Assembly: GCA_900543025.1 (NCBI GenBank)
Contig: UQPP01000032.1
Coordinates: 1 to 23,578 of the forward strand
Direction of reading: 5' to 3'
DNA: 23,578 nt
Source of the DNA: an uncultured Collinsella sp.
GTDB lineage: Bacteria > Actinomycetota > Coriobacteriia > Coriobacteriales > Coriobacteriaceae
Of this stretch, positions 13,305 through 21,515 are shown piece by piece (position 1 is the first letter of the stretch; the number at the start of each line of letters is the position of its first letter). Under the pieces are notes generated by a model that was not told where the DNA came from, did not search any database, and worked only from the letters and a program-made list of their open reading frames with translations. Made by a program: the position numbers and the translations under genes.

Positions 13305-15755
13305 CTAAATCAGCCTAAAATGCTCGAGCGCCGCAACGACACCGTCGTGATCGACGGTGTCGGTCACGTAATCGGCCTTATCCTTGAGATAGTCCGGCGC
13401 ATTGCCCATGGCGATACCGACATCGACGGCGTTCATCAGCGAGACGTCATTGCTGGCGTCGCCGATGCCGTATACGGTTCCGTGGTGGGGATCGAGGGCG
13501 TCGAGTACAGACTGGATGCCCCCGCGCTTCGTGCATTCGCGGGGCGAGATTTCGGTTACCTCGAGTTCGAGCTCGTTAAAGCACAGCAGCGGCTCAAGTG
13601 CCTTATCTTGAGCGATGTGGTTGGCGAGCGATGTAGACATCAAGATCTTGTAGACACTGTAATGTTGCAGCTGCGTGACTGCGTCGCCCAGGGTGCGCGC
13701 GTATCCGGGAGCATCGGGGGCATCGGCACTCATGCGCACGACGCCGTTGAGGCCCTCAAAGCGGATGACCTCGCCCGATTGCTCAAGGTAGGGGGCAAGA
13801 CGCTGCAGCATACTGGGCGTCATCGACAGATCGCGAATTGTGTGTCCGTTGATCTCGGCGTAACCGCCCGCAAGACAGACGATGCCGGTCCAGGGCAGCT
13901 CAAGAAGTTTGGGGTGGATGCAGCTCAGGGTACGTCCCGTGCAGATAAAGGCCATGTTGCCGTTGGCGACAAACTCGCGGATTGCCTGCGAAACCGCCTC
14001 GTTGGGATAGGGGGAGAGGTCCCGCTCGTCTTCGGGAAGGTCTTGGGCGAGCCTGGGGTCTTGCCAGGCGAGCGTTCCGTCGATATCGAAGAAGCAAATA
14101 TTGCCGCGCTTATGGGCTGCGCTGGCGGCAGGGGAGGCCGAGGTGGTAGGCACAAATTCCGGCTCGAGGCCCATGATCTGGTCAAAATGCTCTTTAACGC
14201 GGGGAACGGAGATGCCGATAATCACCTGGGCGGTCTTGCCCGTAATGATGAGGCCCTTGGCGCCCACCGCGACAAACGACGCGTTATCTGCAACGATGGA
14301 AGGGTCTGCGACCTCGACGCGCAGGCGCGTGGCGCAGTTGGTTGCGCCCACGATATTGCCAACGCCACCTAAAAGCTGAATTACCCGCTCAGCGAGGACG
14401 TGATCTTGATCGGATCGACTATCGACCTCGTCATTGGGGGATTGCTCTTTGGCAAAGTCGCTTCCCGTTAAACAATCGATTGCCGCGCGATTGGCAACAT
14501 GATCCTCGCGGCCCGGTGTCTTAAGGTCATAGACCAAGATGAGTGCTCGAAAACTAACAAAAAAGATGAGGCTAAAGGCAAGGCCGATACCGAGCGCCAA
14601 AAGATAGGCACCGGCATGCGTGCGCATGAGCGGAATAAAGTTGAAGGCTGCCATCTCCATCAGGCCGCCCGAGAAGATGCCGACGATGCCAAAGAGATTC
14701 ATGGTTGTGGCAAGGCAAGACGATAAGACGGCGTAGAGCAAAAAGAGCCCGGGGTGGGTGAACATAAAGAGAAACTCGAGTGGCTCGGTAACGCCGCAAA
14801 CCACCGAGGCGATGATGGCGGGAACAAGGATGACCCTGAGGCCGGCGCGGCGCTCGGGTTTTGCGGTGGAGTAGAACGCAGCTGCGATGGCAGGAAGGCC
14901 AAAGAGCTTGACCCAGCCGGTGGCGGTAAAACCGGCCCACGGCGCAAGTTCATTAAGGGGGCGCGTGCTATGGGAGAGGATGGGGAGCAAACTGCTCCAC
15001 GTGGCGTAGATGCCGTCGTTAATGACCAGGTTGTCGTAGTAGATCGGCATGTAGAGCAGGTGGTGCAGGCCAAAGGGCTCGAGTGCTCGTTCTAAAAAGA
15101 CAAAGATGCCCACGCCAAAGGGACCGATGCCTGCAAGCGCGTGACGCAGCGTATCAGTTACATCGTATACGTAGGGCACGATGGCGGCCGAGATAGCGGC
15201 AAGGGCAAACACGGCAAAAAAGCTGATGAGGTAGACCAGCGAGGAGCCCGAGAAGGTGCCGAGCCAATCGGGAATTTTGGCATCGTAGAAGCGGTCATGG
15301 ATGGCGACGACGGTTGCCGATACCGCCAGCGGGCCGATAATGCCGGTGTCGAGCGTCTTGATGCCGTCGATGACGGTGATACCGCTGGCGGAGGTCAAAG
15401 ATGACGGGTACTCAAGTCCAAGGTTGTCTCCGCTCAGCTTAATGATCTCGCTCAAAAAGAAGCAGTAGGCAAAATAGGCGACGAGAGCCTCGAGGCAGCA
15501 ACGAGCCGGTTGTTTTTGGGCAAGACCGATGGGCAGCGCTACGGCAAAAAGGAGCGGGAGGCGTTTAAAGACCGTCCACGAGCCGCGCTGGATGATGGTC
15601 CAAAAAGCGTACCAAGGGGTTCCGTATACGGCGAGATCGCCGACGATGTCCGCAGTCGTTGCGAGAGCGGAGACGCCGACCATGAGGCCTGATATAGAAA
15701 ACAGCATGGCGGGCGCGAACATTGCCCCGCCAAAGCGTTGGATTTTTTGCAGCAT
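13305..15755 (-). CDS. PTS EIIC-EIIB permease fused to a Cof-type HAD phosphatase
   Basis: An 816-residue fusion. Residues 1 to about 415 are the membrane EIIC of the glucose/maltose PTS family, with many hydrophobic segments, LLYMPIYYDNLV and CGVTEPLEFLFMF (the conserved EPLEF region). Residues about 455-540 are EIIB, with NCATRLRVEV carrying the phosphorylated Cys near 474. After an Ala/Ser linker, residues about 550-816 form a Cof-type HAD phosphatase: CFFDIDGTLAW (nucleophile Asp), FICTGRT and GIGDASNDVSLMNA (motif IV). EIIA and HPr are absent, so phosphate must come from proteins encoded elsewhere. The fusion suggests that the imported sugar phosphate is dephosphorylated at the membrane, which is inference. 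GGAAGG precedes the ATG. It is divergent from the GntR gene, with an operator-like site just downstream of its -10 box. The sugar is unknown. Confidence 0.9.
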   Translation of the reverse strand: MLQKIQRFGGAMFAPAMLFSISGLMVGVSALATTADIVGDLAVYGTPWYAFWTIIQRGSWTVFKRLPLLFAVALPIGLAQKQPARCCLEALVAYFAYCFFLSEIIKLSGDNLGLEYPSSLTSASGITVIDGIKTLDTGIIGPLAVSATVVAIHDRFYDAKIPDWLGTFSGSSLVYLISFFAVFALAAISAAIVPYVYDVTDTLRHALAGIGPFGVGIFVFLERALEPFGLHHLLYMPIYYDNLVINDGIYATWSSLLPILSHSTRPLNELAPWAGFTATGWVKLFGLPAIAAAFYSTAKPERRAGLRVILVPAIIASVVCGVTEPLEFLFMFTHPGLFLLYAVLSSCLATTMNLFGIVGIFSGGLMEMAAFNFIPLMRTHAGAYLLALGIGLAFSLIFFVSFRALILVYDLKTPGREDHVANRAAIDCLTGSDFAKEQSPNDEVDSRSDQDHVLAERVIQLLGGVGNIVGATNCATRLRVEVADPSIVADNASFVAVGAKGLIITGKTAQVIIGISVPRVKEHFDQIMGLEPEFVPTTSASPAASAAHKRGNICFFDIDGTLAWQDPRLAQDLPEDERDLSPYPNEAVSQAIREFVANGNMAFICTGRTLSCIHPKLLELPWTGIVCLAGGYAEINGHTIRDLSMTPSMLQRLAPYLEQSGEVIRFEGLNGVVRMSADAPDAPGYARTLGDAVTQLQHYSVYKILMSTSLANHIAQDKALEPLLCFNELELEVTEISPRECTKRGGIQSVLDALDPHHGTVYGIGDASNDVSLMNAVDVGIAMGNAPDYLKDKADYVTDTVDHDGVVAALEHFRLI

Positions 15756-15796
15756 GTTCTGCCTTCCGAATATCGAGGCGCGTTGCGCGTGGGGAA

Positions 15797-15949
15797 ACGT
15801 TTAAACAATGGATTCATTGTAGAGGACCAGACGAGTGTCGTACCGGCAGTTTTGAGCGAAACCGATTTGGGCATGACAGAAACCGTCAACGGCTAAATCC
15901 TGTCGCTTCACCGATATTCGGTTTAAACAACTTTAAGAAATGCTATCGT
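15797..15949. promoter_or_regulatory. Divergent control region with two GTTTAAAC operators
   Basis: Two copies of GTTTAAAC, each extended by AA on one side, lie at 15799-15806 and 15921-15928, one for each divergent gene. On the - strand TACAAT (15821-15816) is a good -10 box for the PTS fusion, with the first operator 9 bp downstream. On the + strand TATCGT (15944-15949) is a candidate -10 for the GntR gene, with the second operator at its -35 position. Both placements fit repression. Related 12-bp sites recur before the ABC operon. Confidence 0.65.
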
Positions 15950-15984
15950 GCCTAGCCGGAAATGAATAATGTAGAGGTGAAACA

Positions 15985-16704
15985 ATGCCAAAAGCGATAT
16001 ACGAAGGAATCTACCGAGAAATACGCTCGCGCATCATTAATGGGACCTATGCGTTTCAGGAGATGCTGCCAACCGAAGCCGAGCTGACCGCGGAATTTGG
16101 CTGCACGCGCAATACCGTCCGCCGCGCTTTGAGCATGCTGGCCGACGGGATGTTTGTGCAGCCCATACACGGCAAGGGCGTGCGCGTTATTTGGCTTAAG
16201 GGTGAAACCGACATGTTGGGCGCACTCGAAGATGTTGAGTCGTTTGGCGAGTTTGCAAAGCGCAACAATGCCGTTGCATCGACGGACGTTAAGTCTTTCG
16301 AACATCTGGTTTGCACCGAGCAACTCTCTCGTCACCTGGGCTTTAAGGTGGGCGAGGAGTTGATTCGCGTAGTGCGTGTCCGAAGCCTCAACGGCAACGC
16401 GCGCCAAGTGGACCATGGCTATTTTTTGGCGTCGATCGCCAAGGGCCTGACTCCCGAGATCGCGGCAGATTCTATTTACGGCTATCTGGAGCACAAGCGC
16501 GGTGTCAAAGTGATGGCGAGCCGTCGTACGGTGAGTGTCGAGCTCGCCAACGATGAGGACTGCAGCTATCTTGACCTCGGCAAATACAACTGCGTTGCCG
16601 TCATGGAGAGTCAGTCGTACACCTCGGATGGCATCTTGTTTGAGGTGACGCACACTCGCACACACCCCGAGATCTTCCATTACCGCGTCAATTCCAAGCG
16701 ATAG
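15985..16704 (+). CDS. GntR-family regulator, HutC/UTRA subfamily (TreR-like)
   Basis: The 239-residue protein has an N-terminal winged helix-turn-helix of the GntR family (residues 4-68: YREIRSRIINGTY, LPTEAELTAEFGCTRNTVRRAL, then the wing HGKGVRV). A C-terminal UTRA effector domain follows (about 85-232; HLGFKVGEELIRVVRVR, DHGYFLASI, LFEVTHTRTHPEIFHY). UTRA regulators of this kind bind sugar phosphates or related metabolites and are usually local repressors of sugar uptake genes. Its position, divergent from a PTS and just ahead of an ABC importer with similar palindromes, points to both as targets, probably with autoregulation. TAGAGGTGA lies before the ATG. Effector identity is not visible; trehalose-6-phosphate (TreR-like) is only one option. 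Confidence 0.9.
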   Translation: MPKAIYEGIYREIRSRIINGTYAFQEMLPTEAELTAEFGCTRNTVRRALSMLADGMFVQPIHGKGVRVIWLKGETDMLGALEDVESFGEFAKRNNAVASTDVKSFEHLVCTEQLSRHLGFKVGEELIRVVRVRSLNGNARQVDHGYFLASIAKGLTPEIAADSIYGYLEHKRGVKVMASRRTVSVELANDEDCSYLDLGKYNCVAVMESQSYTSDGILFEVTHTRTHPEIFHYRVNSKR

Positions 16705-16742
16705 CCGGCTAGCTCGCAGCCTGACGAGACTCATGGCCTCAA

Positions 16743-16797
16743 AGAGAAAACGCCCGGTCAAACCGACGGTACATCGGCTTGACCGGGCGTTTTCTCT
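16743..16797. terminator. Bidirectional-looking terminator after the GntR gene
   Basis: AGAGAAAACGCCCGGTCAA (16743-16761) and its exact complement (16779-16797) form a 19-bp stem, extended inside by CCGA/TCGG. The stem carries AAAA/TTTT tracts so it could act on either strand. It separates the regulator from the ABC operon. Confidence 0.85.
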
Positions 16798-16815
16798 GCA
16801 TTCGATAATAAATAA

Positions 16816-16902
16816 TTGTTTATACAAAACTTGTCAAGTATCAAGTTGAAATTACCGTTCACCGAAGTTTTTCTACCGCTCTAGTAATACTTGTTCAAAC
16901 AA
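16816..16902. promoter_or_regulatory. Two TTGTTTAAACAA-like operators upstream of the ABC operon
   Basis: TTGTTTATACAA (16816-16827) and TTGTTCAAACAA (16891-16902) are near-palindromes sharing the ends TTGTT and ACAA with the GTTTAAACAA sites of the divergent region. The second abuts TAATAC (16885-16890), a plausible -10 box; no strong -35 is seen. From 16903 to the binding-protein start there is a roughly 100-nt leader with no further clear structure. Confidence 0.6.
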
Positions 16903-17010
16903 CTAGCCAAATAGCGTATCGTTCAAATCAGCAAAAGGGGCAAAGTCCCCGAGCCAATCTCCGAAGGCGGCGGCAAAGGGTGCCGCCACGGTGTGAAAGG
17001 GTGGATTGTA

Positions 17011-18327
17011 ATGAAGAACGAAATGAGCAGAAGGCAGTTCCTGGGCTTTGCTGGTTCCGCGGCTGCAGTTCTTGGTCTGGGCCTCGTGGGTTGCGGTGGT
17101 TCTGCCGGCTCCGGCTCCTCTGCTTCTGGTGACGCTGCCGAGGTCTACTTCCTCCAATTCAAGCCCGAGGTCGACAAGGAGTGGAAGGAGATCGCCAAGG
17201 CCTATAAGAAGGAGAAGGGCGTCGAGGTCAAGATCGTGACCGCTGCCTCCAACACCTACGAGGAGAAGCTCAAGTCCGAGATGTCCAAGAGCTCCGCTCC
17301 GACCCTGTTCCAGGTCAACGGCCCCACCGGTCTTAAGAACTGGAAGGATTACTGCGCCGACCTGTCCGATACCAAGCTCCGCGGTGAGCTCATTGACGAC
17401 TCCCTGGCTCTGCAGTCCGATGGCAAGGATCTGGGTATCGACTGGGTCCAGGAGAGCTACGGCATCATCTACAACAAGCAGCTGCTCGAGAAGGCTGGCT
17501 ACAAGGCCGAGGACATCAACTCCTTCGACAAGCTGAAGGCTTGTGCCGACGACATCCAGGCCCGCAAGGACGAGCTTGGTGTTGAGGGTGCCTTTACTTC
17601 CGCCGGCATGGATGACTCCTCCAGCTGGCGCTACACCACCCACCTCGCCAACCTCCCGCTCTACTACGAGTTCGAGAAGGAGCACAACCAGGAGGACGAC
17701 GAGATTAAGGGCGAGTATCTCGACAACTTCAAGCAGATTTTCGACCTGTACATCACCGACTCCACCTGTGATCCTTCGCAGCTTGCCTCCAAGACCGGCG
17801 ACGACGCCACCAACGAGTTCGTAACCGGCAAGGCCGTCTTCTACCAGAACGGTTCTTGGGCCTATGCTGACCTCACCAAGGCCGGCATGACCGACGATCA
17901 GATTGGCATGATGCCCATCTACATCGGTGTCGACGGCGAGGAGAACCAGGGCCTGTGCTCCGGCGGCGAGAACTACTGGTGCGTCAGCTCCCAGGCTTCC
18001 GAGGATGCCCAGAAGGCCACCGAGGACTTCATGTATTGGTGCGTCACTTCTGACACCGCCACCAGCATCATCGCTGACAAGATGGGTCTGACTGCCCCGT
18101 TCAAGAGCGCTAAGGAGACCACCAACGTCTTCTCGCAGCAGGCCGTTGCCATGGCCAAGGACGGCAAGAAGACCGTCGCTTGGGACTTCGTTTACATCCC
18201 CTCCGAGGAGTGGAAGAAGAACCTCAAGCAGGCTCTGATTGCCTATGCTGCCGACAACAGCAAGTGGGACGGCGTCAAGAACGCCTTCGTCGATGGCTGG
18301 AAGACCGAGAAGGCTGCTTCCGAGTAA
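17011..18327 (+). CDS. ABC sugar transporter substrate-binding lipoprotein (CUT1 type)
   Basis: A 438-residue family-1 extracellular solute-binding protein that captures an oligosaccharide or similar sugar outside the cell. The N-terminus has a twin-arginine motif (SRRQFLGF, residues 6-13) followed by a hydrophobic stretch and lipobox LVGC with Cys 28, so it is a Tat-exported lipoprotein. A Gly/Ser-rich tether follows. The mature domain has typical features: ESYGIIYNKQLLEKAGY and FVTGKAVFYQNGSWAYADL. I chose the ATG at 17011, preceded by AAAGGGTGGA; an in-frame GTG at 16993 lacks a ribosome binding site. Codon bias is very strong, fitting high expression. It is first in the operon, separated from the permeases by a stable hairpin. 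The substrate is not determinable; no glycosidase gene is nearby. Confidence 0.93.
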   Translation: MKNEMSRRQFLGFAGSAAAVLGLGLVGCGGSAGSGSSASGDAAEVYFLQFKPEVDKEWKEIAKAYKKEKGVEVKIVTAASNTYEEKLKSEMSKSSAPTLFQVNGPTGLKNWKDYCADLSDTKLRGELIDDSLALQSDGKDLGIDWVQESYGIIYNKQLLEKAGYKAEDINSFDKLKACADDIQARKDELGVEGAFTSAGMDDSSSWRYTTHLANLPLYYEFEKEHNQEDDEIKGEYLDNFKQIFDLYITDSTCDPSQLASKTGDDATNEFVTGKAVFYQNGSWAYADLTKAGMTDDQIGMMPIYIGVDGEENQGLCSGGENYWCVSSQASEDAQKATEDFMYWCVTSDTATSIIADKMGLTAPFKSAKETTNVFSQQAVAMAKDGKKTVAWDFVYIPSEEWKKNLKQALIAYAADNSKWDGVKNAFVDGWKTEKAASE

Positions 18328-18358
18328 GCAGTTGCTGCCCAAGCTATCTGATTAGCGA

Positions 18359-18394
18359 CAGGGGGCGGGCAGACGTTGGTTTGCCCGCCCCCTG
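18359..18394 (+). promoter_or_regulatory. Intercistronic hairpin after the binding-protein gene
   Basis: CAGGGGGCGGGCA (18359-18371) and TGCCCGCCCCCTG (18382-18394) make a perfect 13-bp GC stem with no T-run, 20 bp before the permease start. Such hairpins protect upstream mRNA or partly terminate, giving more binding protein than permease. Confidence 0.75.
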
Positions 18395-18414
18395 CATATT
18401 GAAAGGACCCTTTT

Positions 18415-19269
18415 ATGGGCAAAGCACTCAAGCGCTGGTGGCCGCTCTTTATGCTGCCCACGTGTCTGGCGTTTATGATCGGGTTCGTGATCCCCTTTAT
18501 CCAGGGTTTCTATCTCTCGTTCTGCCAGTTTATTACCATCAACAACACGCACTTTGTCGGTATCGAGAACTACGTGCGCGCGCTGTCCGATCCGCAGTTC
18601 TCCACGTCGTTCTTCTTTACCGTGGCGTTTGCCTTCCTGTCGACGGTGCTCATCAACGTGATCGCCCTGGCCATTGCGCAGGCGCTCACCCGCAAGGCGC
18701 TCAAAGGCACCAACATCTTCCGTACGATCTTCTTTATGCCTAACCTGATCGGCGGCATCGTGCTGGGCTACATTTGGCAGATTCTGATCAACTGCCTGCT
18801 CTCCAATGTGGGCGCCCAGCTCATCGCCCTTAACTCTGCTGCTGGCTTCTGGGGCCTTATCATCCTGACCCTGTGGCAGCAGGTCGGCTACATGATGATC
18901 ATCTACATCGCTGGTCTGCAGTCCATTCCGTCCGACTACATCGAGGCCGCCAAGGTCGACGGTGCCACGGCATGGCAGACGTTTTGGAAGGTTAAGATCC
19001 CTAACCTGATGCCGACCATCACCATCTGCCTGTTCCTGTCTATCACCAACGGCTTTAAGCTGTTCGACCAGAACCTCGCCCTTACCGGCGGCGCCCCCGC
19101 GCACTCCACCGAGATGCTCGCCCTGAACATCTACAACACGTTCTATTCGCGTGCCGGTATCGCATGGCAGGGCATTGGTCAGGCCAAGGCGGTTATCTTC
19201 TGCATCCTGGTCGTGGCCATCTCCATGATCCAGCTTAAGGCCACGAGGTCCAAGGAGGTGCAGCAGTAA
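18415..19269 (+). CDS. ABC sugar permease, MalF/UgpA type
   Basis: A 284-residue inner-membrane permease of the CUT1 binding-protein-dependent family with about six hydrophobic segments. The first runs through WPLFMLPTCLAFMIGFVIPF. The cytoplasmic EAA loop that docks the ATPase reads YIEAAKVDGATAWQTFWKVK followed by IPNLMP (near residues 178-203). A further characteristic segment is NGFKLFDQNLALTGGAP. GAAAGGA precedes the ATG. Its TAA overlaps the ATG of the second permease (TAATG), so the two subunits are translationally coupled, consistent with a heterodimeric pore. The codon bias is milder than in the binding-protein gene. Confidence 0.95.
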   Translation: MGKALKRWWPLFMLPTCLAFMIGFVIPFIQGFYLSFCQFITINNTHFVGIENYVRALSDPQFSTSFFFTVAFAFLSTVLINVIALAIAQALTRKALKGTNIFRTIFFMPNLIGGIVLGYIWQILINCLLSNVGAQLIALNSAAGFWGLIILTLWQQVGYMMIIYIAGLQSIPSDYIEAAKVDGATAWQTFWKVKIPNLMPTITICLFLSITNGFKLFDQNLALTGGAPAHSTEMLALNIYNTFYSRAGIAWQGIGQAKAVIFCILVVAISMIQLKATRSKEVQQ

Positions 19270-20108
19270 TGAAACGCGATAAGGTTATCAACCGCGCGCT
19301 CTCGATTTTCTTTACGATCCTGTCGCTCGCGTGGATCTACCCCGTGTTCATGATTGCGCTTAATTCTTTTAAGAAAGCGACCGCAATCAGCACCACCACG
19401 GCATTCGATCTGCTCACGCCCGAGACGTTCAACGGCCTCGCAAACTACATGCACGCCCTTAACGAGCAGGGCTTTGCCTCGGCATTTATGTACTCGCTCA
19501 TCATCACGGTCACGTCGGTCGTGCTGATCTTGGTGTGCTGCTCCATGTGCGCTTGGTACGTGGTTCGTGTCAACAACAAGATCTCGAACTTCTTCTATTA
19601 CCTGTTCGTGTTCTCGATGGTCGTGCCGTTCCAGATGCTCATGTTCACGCTGTCCAATTTGGCGGACCGCATCGGCTTCAACACGCCGTTCAACATCTGC
19701 TTTATCTACCTCGGCTTTGGCGCGGGCCTGGCGGTCTTTATGTTCGCCGGTTTTGTAAAGAACATCCCGCTCGAGATCGAGGAGGCGGCCATGATTGATG
19801 GCTGCAACCCGGTCCAGGTGTTCTTTAAGATCGTCCTTCCCATCATGAAGCCCACCTATCTTTCGGTCGGCATTCTCGAGACCATGTGGGTCTGGAACGA
19901 CTATCTGTTGCCCTACCTTACGCTCGACTCCACCAAGTACAAGACCATTCCTATCTTGATCCAGTACTTCCGCGGCGGCTACGGCCACGTCGAGCTCGGC
20001 CCCATGATGGCCTGCATCATGATGGTCGTTATCCCCATCGTTATCATGTACATCCTCTGTCAGAAGTACATCATCGACGGCGTGGTGGCAGGTGCCGTCA
20101 AGGGCTGA
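19269..20108 (+). CDS. ABC sugar permease, MalG/UgpE type
   Basis: A 279-residue second membrane subunit of the CUT1 importer, with about six hydrophobic segments. Features are the N-terminal LAWIYPVFMIALNSFKKA, the EAA loop EIEEAAMIDGCNPVQVFFKI with VLPIMKP (near residues 172-198), and the C-terminal QKYIIDGVVAGAVKG ending that is characteristic of MalG-type permeases. It starts within the stop codon of the first permease. A 68-bp gap with a hairpin separates it from the ATPase gene. Confidence 0.95.
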   Translation: MKRDKVINRALSIFFTILSLAWIYPVFMIALNSFKKATAISTTTAFDLLTPETFNGLANYMHALNEQGFASAFMYSLIITVTSVVLILVCCSMCAWYVVRVNNKISNFFYYLFVFSMVVPFQMLMFTLSNLADRIGFNTPFNICFIYLGFGAGLAVFMFAGFVKNIPLEIEEAAMIDGCNPVQVFFKIVLPIMKPTYLSVGILETMWVWNDYLLPYLTLDSTKYKTIPILIQYFRGGYGHVELGPMMACIMMVVIPIVIMYILCQKYIIDGVVAGAVKG

Positions 20109-20132
20109 TGCCGTAACTGTTTTGCAAGTTTC

Positions 20133-20159
20133 TGCGGCGCCCCTCAGCGCGGCGCCGCA
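20133..20159 (+). promoter_or_regulatory. Intercistronic hairpin before the ATPase gene
   Basis: TGCGGCGCC (20133-20141) and GGCGCCGCA (20151-20159) form a perfect 9-bp stem with a 9-nt loop and no T-run. It lies just before the ribosome binding site GAAAGG (20164-20169). It may tune ATPase expression separately from the permeases. Confidence 0.65.
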
Positions 20160-20176
20160 TATCGAAAGGTAGAGAC

Positions 20177-21376
20177 ATGGCCGAGATCGTTCTCAAACAT
20201 GTTCAGAAGGTGTATCCCAACAACGAGTCAAAAAAGAAGGGCTTCTTTGGCAAAAAGAAGAAGACCGAGGAGAAGAAGCACAACCTCAAGGTTACCGAGG
20301 ATGGCGTGCTCGCTGTTGAGGACTTCAACCTCACCGTTCACGACCAGGAGTTCATCGTCCTCGTTGGCCCGTCTGGCTGCGGTAAGTCCACGACGATGCG
20401 TATGGTCGCCGGCCTGGAGGACATTACCTCGGGCGACGTGCTCATCGATGGTAAGCGCGTCAACGACGTGGCGCCCAAGGACCGCGACATCGCCATGGTG
20501 TTCCAGAGCTACGCTCTGTACCCCAACATGACGGTGTACGAGAACATGGCGTTTACGCTCGAGCTCAAGAAGGTCCCCAAAGACGAGATCGACCGTAAGG
20601 TTCGCTCCGCTGCCGAGATCCTGGGTATTACCGAGTACCTCGACCGTAAGCCTAAGGCGCTTTCGGGCGGTCAGCGCCAGCGCGTCGCCATCGGCCGCGC
20701 CATCGTGCGTGATCCCAAGGTATTCCTGATGGACGAGCCGCTGTCCAACCTGGACGCCAAGCTGCGTAACCAGATGCGTGCCGAGCTCATCAAGCTGCGC
20801 CACGAGATCAAGGGCACGTTCATCTATGTTACCCACGACCAGACCGAGGCCATGACCCTCGGCGACCGTATCGTGGTCATGAAGGACGGCGTTGTCCAGC
20901 AGATTGCCACGCCGCAGGAGGTCTTCAACCACCCCGCGAACATCTTCGTCGCCGGCTTCATCGGCGTGCCGCAGATGAACTTCTTCGATGCCCAACTGGT
21001 GCGCTCGGGCGACGGCTTTACCGTCAAGACCGAGGATATGAACGTTGCCCTCGCCCCCGAGACTTGCGCTCAGCTTGCCCTCAACTGGGACGGCGGCGAC
21101 GTGAAGGAGATTACGGCCGGCGTGCGTCCCGAGCAGATCCTGCTTGCCGACAAGGGCGAGGAGGGCGCGCTCCAGGGTACCGTCGAGGTGACCGAGCTCA
21201 TGGGCTCGACCGAGCATGTCCACGTGACCGCTCCCGACGGCCAGTTTGTCCTGATTATCCCCGTCGTCGACCTCGAGGCCAAGGGCGCGCTCAAGGCTGG
21301 CGACACCATCTGGTTCAAGTTCGAGAAGAACGCGACCCACCTCTTCGATAAGGTCTCTGGCAAGAACCTTATCTAG
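20177..21376 (+). CDS. Sugar ABC transporter ATPase, MalK/MsmX/UgpC family, with Lys-rich N-terminal insertion
   Basis: The 399-residue cytoplasmic ATPase powers the importer. It has Walker A GPSGCGKST (64-72), signature LSGGQRQRVAIGRA (near 161), Walker B FLMDEPLSNLD (near 185), H-loop THDQTEAM, and a C-terminal OB-fold regulatory domain from about residue 240 (GVRPEQILLAD). In usual relatives the A-loop Tyr (here VYP, residue 13) is followed within a few residues by the next strand. Here about 25 extra residues (roughly 16-41) intervene, with some eleven lysines, as in KKKGFFGKKKKTEEKK. Its role is unknown. MsmX-like ATPases often serve several importers, but placement in this operon suggests dedication. 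It is the last gene before a strong terminator. Confidence 0.95.
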   Translation: MAEIVLKHVQKVYPNNESKKKGFFGKKKKTEEKKHNLKVTEDGVLAVEDFNLTVHDQEFIVLVGPSGCGKSTTMRMVAGLEDITSGDVLIDGKRVNDVAPKDRDIAMVFQSYALYPNMTVYENMAFTLELKKVPKDEIDRKVRSAAEILGITEYLDRKPKALSGGQRQRVAIGRAIVRDPKVFLMDEPLSNLDAKLRNQMRAELIKLRHEIKGTFIYVTHDQTEAMTLGDRIVVMKDGVVQQIATPQEVFNHPANIFVAGFIGVPQMNFFDAQLVRSGDGFTVKTEDMNVALAPETCAQLALNWDGGDVKEITAGVRPEQILLADKGEEGALQGTVEVTELMGSTEHVHVTAPDGQFVLIIPVVDLEAKGALKAGDTIWFKFEKNATHLFDKVSGKNLI

Positions 21377-21444
21377 GCCCGGTGCATCCAGGCCCTCCCT
21401 TTGGGCGACTGCGGTATTGCCATCCTTTTGCCGCGGTCACATAT

Positions 21445-21488
21445 AAGGCTCCCCTCCCGTCCACTGGGCGAGAGGGGAGCCTTTCTTT
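21445..21488 (+). terminator. Rho-independent terminator of the ABC operon
   Basis: AAGGCTCCCCTC (21445-21456) pairs perfectly with GAGGGGAGCCTT (21472-21483), followed by TCTTT. It lies 69 bp after the ATPase stop. Confidence 0.85.
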
Positions 21489-21515
21489 GTGTTGGGATTG
21501 TCTGACCGGTCGTTT

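Noticed and set aside
16903..18342. Long - strand open frame (479 codons) opposite the sugar-binding protein gene
   Set aside because: Composition is a Leu/Val/Gly-rich reflection of the strongly biased codons of the + strand gene; no family motif or credible start is seen.
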